From Candidatus Rubrivivax defluviihabitans (GTDB taxonomy: Bacteria > Pseudomonadota > Gammaproteobacteria > Burkholderiales > Burkholderiaceae_C): DNA of 64,000 bases. Shown one piece after another: positions 43,578-52,821 of the stretch (position 1 is its first letter; each line of letters begins with the position of its first letter). Both the position numbers and the translations under genes were made by a program. The notes under the pieces are model-generated. The model saw only the letters and a program-made list of their open reading frames with translations, ran no database searches and had not been told where the DNA came from. The stretch lies in NCBI GenBank assembly GCA_016709385.1, contig JADJMW010000002.1:186001-250000 (forward strand). Direction: 5' to 3'.

Positions 43578-44273
43578 TCAGCCCCGCCCCCCGAAAATAG
43601 CCGTGCCCACGCGCAAGATCGTGGCCCCTTCGGCCACGGCGGCCTCCAGGTCGGCGCTCATGCCCATCGACAGCGTGTCCAGCGCAAGACCGCGGGCATT
43701 CACCGCGGCGAGCAATTCGCGCAGCGCCCGGTGCGGCGCGCGCTGTTCGTCGAAGTCGCCCGCGGGCTCGGGAATGGCCATCAGACCGCGCAGCACCACC
43801 CGCTCGCGCGGCAGCGCGGCCACGGTCAGCGCCAGCGCGCCGGCCTCCGCGGGCAGCACGCCGCTCTTGCTGGCTTCGCCGCTGATGTTCACCTGCAGGC
43901 ACAGCTGCAGCGGCGGCAGCCACGCCGGCCGCTGCTCGGCCAGGCGCTGCGCCACCTTCAGCCGGTCCACCGAGTGCACCCAGTCGAAGGCCTCGGCCGC
44001 GGCCCGGGTCTTGTTGCTCTGCAGCGGCCCGATGAGGTGCCATTCGATGCCCGGGCGCAGGTCGGCCAGCGCCTGGATCTTTTCCAGTGCCTCCTGCACG
44101 TAGTTCTCGCCGAAGGCGCGCTGCCCGGCGGCGTGCGCCTGGCGCACCACATCGGCGCCGAAGGTCTTGCTCACCGCCAGCAGTCGCACCGCAGCAGGGG
44201 GCCGGCCAGCGGCCAGAGCAGCACCGGAAATGCGCCGCTTCACTTCTTGCAGGTTGTTTTCGATGCTGCCCAT
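43578..44273 (-). CDS. YggS-family PLP homeostasis protein
   Basis: A 231-residue protein with an alanine-racemase-like barrel that binds PLP without known catalysis and balances vitamin B6 and amino-acid pools. The PLP Lys is in LLAVSKTFGADVVRQA, followed by GENYVQEALEK, WHLIGPLQSNKTR and the C-terminal LSMGMSADLEAAVAEGAT. I took the Met at 44273. It is divergent from pilT with 36 bases between, the classic yggS-pilT arrangement. Confidence 0.95.
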   Translation of the reverse strand: MGSIENNLQEVKRRISGAALAAGRPPAAVRLLAVSKTFGADVVRQAHAAGQRAFGENYVQEALEKIQALADLRPGIEWHLIGPLQSNKTRAAAEAFDWVHSVDRLKVAQRLAEQRPAWLPPLQLCLQVNISGEASKSGVLPAEAGALALTVAALPRERVVLRGLMAIPEPAGDFDEQRAPHRALRELLAAVNARGLALDTLSMGMSADLEAAVAEGATILRVGTAIFGGRG

Positions 44274-44309
44274 AATGCCTGCAAGCTTACGCGTTCGCGC
44301 GCTCCTTCC

Positions 44310-45359
44310 ATGGCAATGGACATCACGCAACTGCTGGCCTTCTCGGTCAAGAACAAGGCCTCCGACCTGCACCTCTCGGCGGGGCTGCCGCCCATGATCC
44401 GGGTGCACGGCGACGTGCGGCGCATCAACGTGGAGGCGCTGGACCACAAGGCCGTGCACGACATGGTGTACGACATCATGAACGATGCCCAGCGCAAGCA
44501 CTACGAAGATACGCTGGAATGCGACTTCAGCTTCGAGATCCAGGGCCTGGCGCGCTTCCGCGTCAATGCCTTCAACCAGAACCGCGGCGCCGGCGCGGTG
44601 TTCCGCACCATCCCGAGCAAGATCCTCACGCTCGAGCAGCTGGGCTGCCCCAAGGTGTTTGCCGAACTGGCGCTGAAACCCCGCGGCATGGTGCTGTGCA
44701 CCGGGCCCACGGGTTCGGGCAAGAGCACCACGCTGGCGGCCATGGTCAACCACCTCAACGAGCACGAGTACGGCCACGTGCTGACGGTGGAAGACCCGAT
44801 CGAATTCGTGCACGAAAGCAAGAAGTGCCTGGTCAACCAGCGCGAGGTGGGGCCGCATACGCTGAGCTTCGCCAATGCGCTGCGCAGCGCGCTGCGCGAA
44901 GACCCCGACGCCATCCTGGTGGGCGAGATGCGCGACCTGGAAACCATCCGCCTGGCGCTCACCGCGGCCGAGACCGGCCACCTGGTGTTCGGCACGCTGC
45001 ACACCAGCAGTGCGGCCAAGACGGTGGACCGCGTGGTCGACGTCTTCCCGGCAGCCGAAAAGGAAATGGTGCGCGCCATGCTCAGCGAGTCGCTGGTGGC
45101 CGTCATCTCGCAGAGCCTGTGCAAGCTGAAGGACGGCTCGGGCCGCGTGGCCGCGCACGAGATCATGCTGGGCACCAGCGCCATCCGCAACCTGATCCGC
45201 GAGAACAAGATCGCGCAGATGTACTCCAGCATCCAGACCGGCCAGAGCATGGGCATGCAGACGCTGGACCAGAATCTCACCGACCTCGTGCGCCGCAATC
45301 TCATTTCGCCGGCCGAAGCGCGTTCCAAGGCCAAGATCCCGGAAAACTTCCCCGGCTAG
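44310..45359 (+). CDS. pilT: Twitching motility retraction ATPase PilT
   Basis: A 349-residue hexameric ATPase that depolymerises type IV pili. It has the Walker A GPTGSGKST near residue 132, the Asp box EDPIEFVHESKK, Walker B LVGEMRDLETI, the HTSSAAKTVDR His box and the PilT signature AIRNLIRENK near the C-terminus. A start two codons later (MDITQLLAF) is equally possible. Followed 16 bases later by pilU. Confidence 0.97.
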   Translation: MAMDITQLLAFSVKNKASDLHLSAGLPPMIRVHGDVRRINVEALDHKAVHDMVYDIMNDAQRKHYEDTLECDFSFEIQGLARFRVNAFNQNRGAGAVFRTIPSKILTLEQLGCPKVFAELALKPRGMVLCTGPTGSGKSTTLAAMVNHLNEHEYGHVLTVEDPIEFVHESKKCLVNQREVGPHTLSFANALRSALREDPDAILVGEMRDLETIRLALTAAETGHLVFGTLHTSSAAKTVDRVVDVFPAAEKEMVRAMLSESLVAVISQSLCKLKDGSGRVAAHEIMLGTSAIRNLIRENKIAQMYSSIQTGQSMGMQTLDQNLTDLVRRNLISPAEARSKAKIPENFPG

Positions 45360-45375
45360 ACCCAGGACACATCGA

Positions 45376-46512
45376 ATGGAACGCGACCAGGCCTCCAAAT
45401 TCGTCAACGACCTGCTGCGGCTGATGGTCGGCCGCAACGGCAGCGACCTCTTCCTCACCGCCGACTTCCCGCCCGCCATCAAGGTGGACGGCAAGGTCAC
45501 CAAGGTGAGCCCGCAGCCGCTGACCGGCCAGCACACGCTGGCGCTGGCGCGTGCGGTCATGAACGACAAGCAAGGGGCCGAATTCGAGCGCACCAAGGAG
45601 TGCAATTTCGCCATCTCGCCGCAGGGCGTGGGCCGCTTTCGCGTCAACGCCTTCATCCAGCAGGGGCACGTGGGGCTGGTCTTCCGCACCATCCCGCAGA
45701 CGCTGCCCACCATCGACACGCTGGGCCTGCCGCAGGTGCTGAAGGAAGTGGCCATGACCAAGCGCGGCCTGGTCATCTTCGTCGGCGCCACCGGCTCGGG
45801 CAAGAGCACCTCGCTGGCGGCCATCGTCGACTGGCGCAACGAGAATTCCTTCGGCCACATCATCACCATCGAGGACCCGGTGGAGTTCGTGCACCCGCAC
45901 AAGAACTGCATCGTCACGCAGCGTGAACTGGGCATCGACACCGACAGCTGGGAGGCGGCGCTGAAGAACACCTTGCGCCAGGCGCCCGACGTCATCCTGA
46001 TGGGCGAACTGCGCGACCGCGAGACCATGGAGCACGCCGTGGCCTTCGCCGAGACCGGCCACCTGTGCCTGGCCACGCTGCACGCCAACAGCTCCAACCA
46101 GGCGCTGGACCGCATCATCAACTTCTTCCCCGAAGAGCGGCGCCAGCAGCTGCTGATGGACTTGTCGCTCAACCTCAAGGCGCTGGTCAGCCAGCGGCTG
46201 ATGCCGCGCGAGCAGGGGCGTGGCCGCGTCGCCGCGGTGGAGATCCTGCTCAACACGCCGCTGGTCGGCGACCTCATCTTCAAGGGCGAGGTCAGCGAGA
46301 TCAAGGAGCTGATGAAGCGCAGCCGCGAACTCGGCATGCAGACCTTCGACCAGAGCCTGTTCGACCTGTTCGAGGCGCGCCAGATCAGCTATGAGGATGC
46401 GCTGCGCAACGCCGACAGCGTGAACGACCTGCGGCTGCAGATCAAGCTGCAGAGCCAGCGCGCACGAAGCACCGACCTGGCGTCAGGCACCGAACACATG
46501 AAGATGGTCTGA
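45376..46512 (+). CDS. pilU: PilT-dependent retraction ATPase PilU
   Basis: A 378-residue paralogue of PilT that adds force to pilus retraction. Walker A is GATGSGKSTSL near residue 137, Walker B LMGELRDRETM, and the His box LHANSSNQALDR. It lacks the AIRNLIRE signature, as expected for PilU. It ends just before a terminator, so pilTU form a two-gene unit. Confidence 0.95.
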   Translation: MERDQASKFVNDLLRLMVGRNGSDLFLTADFPPAIKVDGKVTKVSPQPLTGQHTLALARAVMNDKQGAEFERTKECNFAISPQGVGRFRVNAFIQQGHVGLVFRTIPQTLPTIDTLGLPQVLKEVAMTKRGLVIFVGATGSGKSTSLAAIVDWRNENSFGHIITIEDPVEFVHPHKNCIVTQRELGIDTDSWEAALKNTLRQAPDVILMGELRDRETMEHAVAFAETGHLCLATLHANSSNQALDRIINFFPEERRQQLLMDLSLNLKALVSQRLMPREQGRGRVAAVEILLNTPLVGDLIFKGEVSEIKELMKRSRELGMQTFDQSLFDLFEARQISYEDALRNADSVNDLRLQIKLQSQRARSTDLASGTEHMKMV

Positions 46513-46514
46513 CC

Positions 46515-46555
46515 GGCGGCCGCTACAGCGGCCGCCCAGGCCGGCGCGGCTTTTT
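46515..46555 (+). terminator. Terminator after pilU
   Basis: GGCGGCCGC-TACA-GCGGCCGCC forms a perfect nine-base stem three bases after the stop codon. An alternative stem GCCGC...GCGGC (46531-46550) runs directly into TTTTT at 46551-46555, which makes the second structure the likely terminator. Confidence 0.65.
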
Positions 46556-46564
46556 CATGGCAGC

Positions 46565-47470
46565 ATGCCGGGCATGAACACCCGCAGCTATGAACCGACG
46601 CCGCCGCGGCGCGTGGCCTTCCTGGGCCTGGGCGTGATGGGCCATCCGATGGCCGGCCACCTGGCGCGCGCCGGCCACGCCACCACCGTCTACAACCGCA
46701 CCGCCGCCAAGGCCGCGGCCTGGCTGGCCGCATACGGCGGCGCCTCTGCACCCACGCCGCGCGAGGCCGCAGCCGGGGCCGACATCGTCTTTGCCTGCGT
46801 CGGCAACGACGACGACCTGCGCGCCGTCACGCTGGGGCCCGACGGCGCCTTCGCCGGCATGCGGCCCGGCGCGATCTTCGTCGACCACACCACGGCCTCG
46901 GCCGAGGTTGCACGCCAGTTGCACCGCGAGGCGCTGGCGCGCGGCCTGCACTTCATCGACGCGCCGGTGTCGGGCGGCCAGGCCGGCGCGGTGAACGGCG
47001 CGCTCACCGTCATGTGCGGCGGCGACGAGGCCCCCTTCGCCGCCATGCAGCCGGTGGCGCTGAGCTTTGCCCGCGCCGTCACGCGCGTGGGCCCCAGCGG
47101 AAGCGGGCAGTTGGCGAAGATGGTCAACCAGGTGGCCATCGTCGGCATGGTGCAGGCGCTGGCCGAGGCGCTGGCCTTCGGCAAGCGCGCCGGGCTGGAC
47201 ATGCCGCTGGTGCTGGACGTCATCGGCAAGGGCGCAGCGCAGAGCTGGCAGATGGACAACCGCGGCAAGACCATGCTCGAGGAACGGTTCGACTTCGGCT
47301 TTGCCGTGGACTGGATGCGCAAGGACCTGGGACTGGTGCTCGACGAAGCGCGCCGCAACGGCGCGCAACTGCCGGTGACGGCGCTGGTGGACCAGTTCTA
47401 CGCCGAGGTCCAGGCCCTGGGCGGGCAGCGCTGGGACACGTCGAGCCTGATCCGCCGGCTGCGCGGCTGA
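46565..47470 (+). CDS. Beta-hydroxyacid dehydrogenase family (3-hydroxyisobutyrate/tartronate semialdehyde reductase-like)
   Basis: A 301-residue NAD(P)-dependent enzyme. The Rossmann motif FLGLGVMGHPMAGHLARAG lies at residues 19-37, the substrate signature DAPVSGGQAGAVNGALTV near 137, and the catalytic Lys (about 185) in GSGQLAKMVNQ. The order fits the family throughout. The start could also be the Met three codons in. The substrate cannot be assigned: 3-hydroxyisobutyrate, tartronate semialdehyde, succinic semialdehyde and 4-hydroxybutyrate enzymes share these motifs. Confidence 0.9.
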   Translation: MPGMNTRSYEPTPPRRVAFLGLGVMGHPMAGHLARAGHATTVYNRTAAKAAAWLAAYGGASAPTPREAAAGADIVFACVGNDDDLRAVTLGPDGAFAGMRPGAIFVDHTTASAEVARQLHREALARGLHFIDAPVSGGQAGAVNGALTVMCGGDEAPFAAMQPVALSFARAVTRVGPSGSGQLAKMVNQVAIVGMVQALAEALAFGKRAGLDMPLVLDVIGKGAAQSWQMDNRGKTMLEERFDFGFAVDWMRKDLGLVLDEARRNGAQLPVTALVDQFYAEVQALGGQRWDTSSLIRRLRG

Positions 47471-47518
47471 CCCACCTGCCGCCGCGAGCCCGGCCTGCCC
47501 CGCGGCGCCTCGGTGCCC

Positions 47519-48178
47519 CTATTTCGGCGCCGAGGCCGCGGATGCCGCCGGGGCCGGGCCGGCGGTGGCCGCGCCCAACGCGGCGAGTTCCTGCTCGGTC
47601 AGTATCTCGAACACCTGCACCACCTTCTGCACGCCCGAGACGGAACGTGCGATCTCGGTGGCGCGGTCGGCTTCACGCTGGGTGACGCGGCCCATCAGGA
47701 ACACCACGGCGCGTTCCACCACCACCTTGAAGGCATTGGCCTGCAGGTCGGCCGTGTCCACCAGCGAGGCCTTGACCTTGCCGCCGATCACGGCGTCGGT
47801 GGATTGGGAACCGAAGCTGCTGTTGCCGCCGATACCCAGTTCATTGACGACGCCGCGCACGTTCTGCACGCCGGCCACGGCGCTGCCGACACGCTCCTTG
47901 TCCGCCTGCGATGGCACCTCGCCGGTGATCAGGGCGACACGGTTGTAGCTCACCACGTTGACATGGCCCAGGGTGGCCAGGGCCTTCACACGATCGGCGG
48001 CCTTGAGCTCGATGGTCTGGTCCTCGACCTGGGTGCCGGTGGTGCGGCGGTCGGTGGCGACCAGGGTGCCGCCGACCACGACACCCCCAACGACCAGCGG
48101 CGCGCAACCCGCCAGCACGCCGGCGGCGGCCAGTGCCACCGTGCACCGGGCCAGCCTGCCCAGACTGAAATGCATCAT
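47519..48178 (-). CDS. BON-domain outer-membrane lipoprotein (DolP/YraP-like)
   Basis: A 219-residue protein with a lipoprotein signal ending in the lipobox VLAGC (Cys25). Two BON domains follow: IELKAADRVKALATLGHVNV through GVVNELGIG, and STDAVIGGKVKASLVDTADL through KVVQVFEIL. DolP of E. coli has the same layout and supports envelope integrity and BamA function. A low-complexity Ala/Pro tail ends the protein. It overlaps the DiaA-like gene by four bases, the usual betaproteobacterial pairing. Confidence 0.9.
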   Translation of the reverse strand: MMHFSLGRLARCTVALAAAGVLAGCAPLVVGGVVVGGTLVATDRRTTGTQVEDQTIELKAADRVKALATLGHVNVVSYNRVALITGEVPSQADKERVGSAVAGVQNVRGVVNELGIGGNSSFGSQSTDAVIGGKVKASLVDTADLQANAFKVVVERAVVFLMGRVTQREADRATEIARSVSGVQKVVQVFEILTEQELAALGAATAGPAPAASAASAPK

Positions 48179-48723
48179 GTGTCCTGTTCTCCCATCAGCT
48201 GGAAATCAACCGCGTCGCACAGGCAGTGCAGCACCAGCAACTGCAGTTCCACGATGCGGGCGGGGCGCTCCATCGGCACCGCCACCAGCACGTCGGTCTC
48301 GGCCAGAAGTTCACCGAATGCGGCGGCGCCGCGGCCGGCCAGCACGACGATGGTCATGTCCTTGGCCTGCGCAGCGGAGATCACGGCCGTGCTGTGACCC
48401 TCGCCGTCGTCGACATACATCAGCACGTCGCCCGGCAGGCCCAGGGCGCGGATCTGCTGCACCTGCATGGCCGGCTCGCCGGCCAGCGCCAGCGCGGCCA
48501 GCGGCGGACGCTCGCGTTCGAAGCGACCGGTGAACAGCCGCGCCAGATGCTGTGCCAGCACCGTGCCGGCACCGCTGCCGCAGGCCATGACCTTGCCGCC
48601 GCCGGTGATGGCCGAGAGCAGCGCCGCAGCGGCCTCGGCGATTGGCCGCGCCACGGCCTCGGCAGACTGGTACTTGAGGTCGGCGCTGTCGAAGAAGTGC
48701 TGCTGGATGCGCTGTTCGAGCAT
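48175..48723 (-). CDS. SIS-domain protein, DiaA/GmhA-like
   Basis: A 182-residue sugar-isomerase-fold protein. GGKVMACGSGAGTVLAQHLA carries the phosphosugar-binding loop, and VVLAGRGAAAFGELLAETDVLVAVP and the C-terminal HCLCDAVDFQLM match DiaA, which binds DnaA in E. coli. GmhA (sedoheptulose-7-phosphate isomerase) shares the fold. The coupling to a YraP-like lipoprotein favours DiaA, since diaA and yraP are adjacent in many proteobacteria. Metal-binding residues for isomerase activity were not confirmed. Confidence 0.8.
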   Translation of the reverse strand: MLEQRIQQHFFDSADLKYQSAEAVARPIAEAAAALLSAITGGGKVMACGSGAGTVLAQHLARLFTGRFERERPPLAALALAGEPAMQVQQIRALGLPGDVLMYVDDGEGHSTAVISAAQAKDMTIVVLAGRGAAAFGELLAETDVLVAVPMERPARIVELQLLVLHCLCDAVDFQLMGEQDT

Positions 48724-48941
48724 GTGCGCGGATCATATGCCAGGGGTTCGCCGGCGTTCCGACTTCAGGGCTTGAGTCGTCGTCCGTCCCCCCGGGTCGT
48801 CACGCCCTGCAGGCTCCGAACACTGCGGGGCGCGGGCTCGGCGTTGCGAACAGCGCGAGGGGCACCGGGCCAGCATCGACCGGGCCGCATGGGCTGGATA
48901 GACTTACTGTGCTGCGTGCGCACCACTTCGATGAATCGGCG

Positions 48942-49604
48942 ATGAAGCTGCTCGACACACTCCAGGACGAACACGTGCTGATCGATCGGGTGCTCGGCTC
49001 GCTTCGAACGTACGTCGGCAGACTCGTCGACGGGACTGCGGATCCCGCCGACGGCCGGCGCTTCGCCTCGTTCTTCACCGAGTTCGCCGGCCACTTCCAT
49101 CACGATCGCGAGGAGCGTGTGCTCTTCCGTGCGCTGGTCACGGCAGCGGAACTGCCGGCCGACCGCGGACCCGTGTACGCCCTCGCGCGCGAGCACGCTG
49201 AAATGGAGGAGTGGCTGCGCGAGCTGGCGCCGCTTCTCGAACGCAGGCCGCAGTCCGGGGACGACCGCGCCCGGCTTCGGGCCCTGGTCATGCGCTACTC
49301 GCACGCGCTCTGGCGTCATATCGACGCCGAGAACTCCGTCCTGTTCCCGCAAGGCGAGGAGCGGCTCGTCCAGTGCGGGATCCGGGAGCTTGCAGACCGG
49401 CCGATGAGCGAGGCCGAGGCGGCCGCGCGCGAGGGCGCCGCGGCCTTGCTGGTCGGTTACCCGCCGGTCGAGGACGATGCGCTCACGCGCGGCGACGGTT
49501 GTTTCATGTGCCGAGCACACGGTGAAACCTGCGCTGGACTCGAGGCCGAGGGGTGGACCGAGCTCGAATGGGAGGAATTTCACAGCAGGGACGCCAGCGA
49601 CTGA
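48942..49604 (+). CDS. Hemerythrin-like protein with C-terminal cysteine motif
   Basis: A 220-residue protein with a four-helix hemerythrin-like fold for a di-iron site: H11 in DEHVLID, H54 and E58 in HFHHDREE, H85 in REHAEM, and H126 with E130 in HIDAENSVLF. These match the H...HxxxE...H...HxxxE pattern. Beyond the domain, a 70-residue tail contains GDGCFMCRAHGETCAG, with Cys187, Cys190 and Cys197. The upstream GTG at 48909 gives 11 more residues; I preferred ATG at 48942 because MKLLDTLQDEH is the usual hemerythrin entry. Oxygen, NO or iron sensing are possible roles. It stands alone between oppositely oriented operons. Confidence 0.8.
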   Translation: MKLLDTLQDEHVLIDRVLGSLRTYVGRLVDGTADPADGRRFASFFTEFAGHFHHDREERVLFRALVTAAELPADRGPVYALAREHAEMEEWLRELAPLLERRPQSGDDRARLRALVMRYSHALWRHIDAENSVLFPQGEERLVQCGIRELADRPMSEAEAAAREGAAALLVGYPPVEDDALTRGDGCFMCRAHGETCAGLEAEGWTELEWEEFHSRDASD

Positions 49605-49665
49605 AGGACCGCTGAGCGAGGCCCCGCGACCCGCCATCCGGAGGTGCCGCGCGCGACAAGTCGAG

Positions 49666-50409
49666 TCAATGCCCCAGGATCTTCGACAGGAAATCCTTGG
49701 TGCGCTCGCTCTTCGGGTTGTTGAAGAACTCGTGCGGCGAGTTCTGCTCGACGATCTGGCCCTGGTCCATGAAGATCACGCGGTCGGCCACGGCCTTGGC
49801 AAAACCCATCTCGTGCGTCACGCACAGCATGGTCATGCCCTGGCCGGCGAGTTCGCTCATCACGTCGAGCACTTCCTTGATCATCTCCGGGTCGAGCGCC
49901 GAGGTGGGCTCGTCGAAGAGCATGATCTTGGGCGTGAGGCACAGTGCGCGCGCGATCGCCACGCGCTGCTGCTGGCCGCCGGAAAGCTGCAACGGATACT
50001 TCTTCGCCTGCTCGGAGATCTGCACCCGCTGCAGTTGCTGCATCGCGCGCGCCTCGGCCTCGGCCTTGGGCAGGTGACCCACCCACATCGGCGCCAGCGT
50101 CAGGTTCTCCAGCACCGTGAGATGCGGGAACAGGTTGAACTGCTGGAACACCATGCCGACCTGCTTTCGCACCGCCTCGATGGCCTTGACGTCGTCGCTG
50201 AGCAGCGTGCCGTCCACCGTGATGCGGCCTTCCTGGTATTCCTCCAGAGCGTTGATGCAGCGGATGAGCGTGCTCTTGCCCGAACCCGAGGGCCCGCAGA
50301 TCACGATGCGCTCGCCGCGCGCCACCGTGAGGTCGATGTCGCGCAGCACGTGGAAGGCGTTGCCGTACCACTTGTTGACCTTCTCGAAGCTGACGATGGC
50401 GTCACTCAT
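49666..50409 (-). CDS. General amino-acid ABC transporter, ATP-binding subunit (AapP type)
   Basis: A 247-residue ATPase. Walker A GPSGSGKSTLIRCINAL near residue 39, signature LSGGQQQRVAIARAL and Walker B IMLFDEPTSALDPEM followed by VTHEMGFAKAVADRVIFM identify the polar amino-acid uptake (PAAT) ATPases. It energises the two permeases encoded immediately upstream and ends the operon. Confidence 0.95.
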   Translation of the reverse strand: MSDAIVSFEKVNKWYGNAFHVLRDIDLTVARGERIVICGPSGSGKSTLIRCINALEEYQEGRITVDGTLLSDDVKAIEAVRKQVGMVFQQFNLFPHLTVLENLTLAPMWVGHLPKAEAEARAMQQLQRVQISEQAKKYPLQLSGGQQQRVAIARALCLTPKIMLFDEPTSALDPEMIKEVLDVMSELAGQGMTMLCVTHEMGFAKAVADRVIFMDQGQIVEQNSPHEFFNNPKSERTKDFLSKILGH

Positions 50410-50444
50410 GGGCGGGCTTTCGCGCGGTTCGCGGTGGGTTGTTC

Positions 50445-51548
50445 TCAGCGCGTCTTGGCCACGCTGACCTGCTTTTCCACCCACAGGCTGTAGCGGCTCA
50501 TCGCGAAGCAGAAGCTGAAGTAGATGGCGGTGATGAACAGGTAGGCCTCGATCTTGAACGGCCGCCATTCCACGTCGGAATTCAGCGCCAGGCTCAAGGC
50601 GCCTGTCAGTTCGTACAGGCTGACGATGGTGACCAGCGAGGTGTCCTTGAAGATGCTGATGAAATTGTTCATCATGCTGGGCACCACCATCGCCAGCGCC
50701 TGCGGCAGCACGATCTTGCGCTGCGTCTGCCAGTAGCTCAGGCCCAGCGTGTCGGCCGCCTCGAGCTGCCCCTTCGGGATGGCCTGCAGCCCGCCGCGCA
50801 CGATTTCGGCCATGTAGGCGGCGGCGAACAGCGTGATGCCGACCAGCACGCGCACCAGCACGTCGATCGTCATGCCCTGCGGCATGAAGAGCGGAAACAT
50901 GAACGAGGCCATGAACAGCACGCTGATCAGCGGAACGCCGCGGATGAGCTCGATATAGACCACGCACACCGTGCGGATCGCGGGCAGCTTGCTGCGCCGT
51001 CCCAGCGCCACCAGAACCGACAGCGGGAAGGCCAGGAAGATCGACAGCGCGGCCAGCATCACGGTGAGCGGCAAGCCGCCCCAGAGGTCGGTGCGCACGG
51101 GCTCCAGCCCCAGCACGCCGCCGCCCATGAGACCGAAGAACACCGCCAGCACGGCCGCCCACATCAGCGCCAGCCAGGGTTTCCAGAACCAGCGTACGCA
51201 ACTCGCCATGAGCGCAGCCACCATCAACACGGTGGCGATCTCGGACCGCCATTGCTGTTCGAACGGGTAGCGGCCGAAGATGATGACGCGCCACTTCTCG
51301 GCGATCACACCCCAGCAGGCGCCGCTGCCGCGTGCGGCCTGGCAGGCTTCGGCGTTGGCCGGGAAGACAGCCTGCGTCAGGCCCCAATGGACCAGGCCGG
51401 GGAGCAGGGCCAGCGCCAGCGCCACCAGCAGCACGGTGGTGAGGCCGTTCTTCCAGTCGGCGAACAGGTTGCGCTTGACCCAGGGTACGAAGCCCTCGGT
51501 GCGCACGGGCGCCGGGCGCGGTGCGACGGGTTGAAAGGTGTCGGCCAT
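50445..51548 (-). CDS. General amino-acid ABC transporter permease (AapM type)
   Basis: A 367-residue permease, the length of AapM, much longer than simple HisM-type permeases because of an N-terminal extension with extra helices and a periplasmic loop (ANAEACQAARGSGACWG). The conserved EAA loop that meets the ATPase is ADTLGLSYWQTQRKIVLPQA. I started it at MADTFQPVAPRP (51548). Six bases separate it from the AapQ-like gene. Confidence 0.93.
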   Translation of the reverse strand: MADTFQPVAPRPAPVRTEGFVPWVKRNLFADWKNGLTTVLLVALALALLPGLVHWGLTQAVFPANAEACQAARGSGACWGVIAEKWRVIIFGRYPFEQQWRSEIATVLMVAALMASCVRWFWKPWLALMWAAVLAVFFGLMGGGVLGLEPVRTDLWGGLPLTVMLAALSIFLAFPLSVLVALGRRSKLPAIRTVCVVYIELIRGVPLISVLFMASFMFPLFMPQGMTIDVLVRVLVGITLFAAAYMAEIVRGGLQAIPKGQLEAADTLGLSYWQTQRKIVLPQALAMVVPSMMNNFISIFKDTSLVTIVSLYELTGALSLALNSDVEWRPFKIEAYLFITAIYFSFCFAMSRYSLWVEKQVSVAKTR

Positions 51549-51553
51549 GGTCT

Positions 51554-52759
51554 TTAGCGTTCCATGATCGCCACGCGCTTGTTGTACCAGTTCATCAGCG
51601 CCGAGGTACCCAGCGACGTGCTCAGGTACACGAGCATGATGATGGCGATGCACTCCACCGCGCGCCCGGTCTGGTTGAGCGTGGTGTTGGCGATGGAGAC
51701 CACGTCGGGGTAGCCGATGGCCACCGCCAGCGACGAATTCTTGGTCAGGTTCAGGTACTGGTTGGTCAGCGGGGGGATGATCACGCGCAGCGCCTGCGGC
51801 AGCACGACCAGCCGCATCTGCTGGCGCCGCGACAGGCCTAAAGCGCTGGCGGCCTCGGTCTGGCCGTGGCTCACCGACTGGATGCCGCCGCGCACCACTT
51901 CGGCGATGAACGAGGCCGTATACATGACCAGCCCCACCAGCACGGCCATGAACTCGGGCGTGGCGCTGATGCCGCCGTCCACCATGAAGGCCAGTTGCTC
52001 GGGCACCGACCAGGCGGTCGGCGCACCGCCGGCCGCCCACCCGATCAGGGCCCCGCCCAGTACCGCCAGCAGGGGCACGGCCCAGCGGTTGCGGTCCTGC
52101 CCGGTGGCCTCGAAGGCGGCCTGCGCGCGTTGGCGCCACCAAAGGCCGACGCCGACGCCGACGAGGGCGCCCGCGCCCATCCACGCATGGCCCGCGCCCC
52201 ACACCGGCGACGGGAACGCAAAGCCGCCCTTGCTCAGGAAGAACAGGTCGGCCACGTTCCACGCCGCCTGCGGCGGCGGCAGCACCTCGACGAAGAACAG
52301 GTACCACATCAGCAGCTGCAGCAGGATGGGGATGTTGCGGAACAGCTCCACGTAGCCGTAGCACAGGCCGCGCACCAGTGCATTGCGCGAGAAGCGCCCC
52401 ACGCCCAGCAGCACCCCCAGCACGGTGGTCAGCACGATGCCGATGGCGGCCACGCGCAAGGTGTTGAGCACGCCGATCCACAGCGCCCGGCCGTAGCTCT
52501 GGCTGGGGTCGTAGGCGATCATCGTCTCGCCGATGTCGAAGCCGGCGGCCTGGCCCAGGAAGTCGAAACCGCTCTGGATGCCGCGCACCTGCATGTTCTG
52601 CTGCGTGTTGTGGGCCAGGAAGGCCACCACGCCGGCCACCGCCAGCAGGGCCAGCAGCTGGTACACGAGCCCGCGCGCGGCACGGCTGCGCCACGACCAG
52701 GCGCGTTTCTTGGGCGGCACGCGTTCCTTCAAGGGCAGCTCCGGCTCGGCAGGCGGCAA
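51554..52759 (-). CDS. General amino-acid ABC transporter permease (AapQ type)
   Basis: A 401-residue permease matching AapQ in length. It has a first helix at about 28-48, a long periplasmic portion including QAAWNVADLFFLSKGGFAFP, and the ATPase-contact loop EAASALGLSRRQQMRLVVLP. It pairs with the preceding permease to form the heterodimeric channel. Confidence 0.93.
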   Translation of the reverse strand: MPPAEPELPLKERVPPKKRAWSWRSRAARGLVYQLLALLAVAGVVAFLAHNTQQNMQVRGIQSGFDFLGQAAGFDIGETMIAYDPSQSYGRALWIGVLNTLRVAAIGIVLTTVLGVLLGVGRFSRNALVRGLCYGYVELFRNIPILLQLLMWYLFFVEVLPPPQAAWNVADLFFLSKGGFAFPSPVWGAGHAWMGAGALVGVGVGLWWRQRAQAAFEATGQDRNRWAVPLLAVLGGALIGWAAGGAPTAWSVPEQLAFMVDGGISATPEFMAVLVGLVMYTASFIAEVVRGGIQSVSHGQTEAASALGLSRRQQMRLVVLPQALRVIIPPLTNQYLNLTKNSSLAVAIGYPDVVSIANTTLNQTGRAVECIAIIMLVYLSTSLGTSALMNWYNKRVAIMER

Positions 52760-52821
52760 GCGGGCCCGCGCACGCTGTCGACAGCGTGCGCAGCGGCCGT
52801 CACGGGTTCATTCCGGCCGCT

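Noticed and set aside
48765..49637. 290-codon minus-strand frame opposite the hemerythrin gene
   Set aside because: The plus strand has all di-iron ligands in order; the minus frame has no recognisable content.
50445..52694. 749-codon frame suggesting a fused AapQ-AapM permease
   Set aside because: The AapQ-like gene has its own frame with all helices; the upstream part of this frame is out of phase and nonsense.
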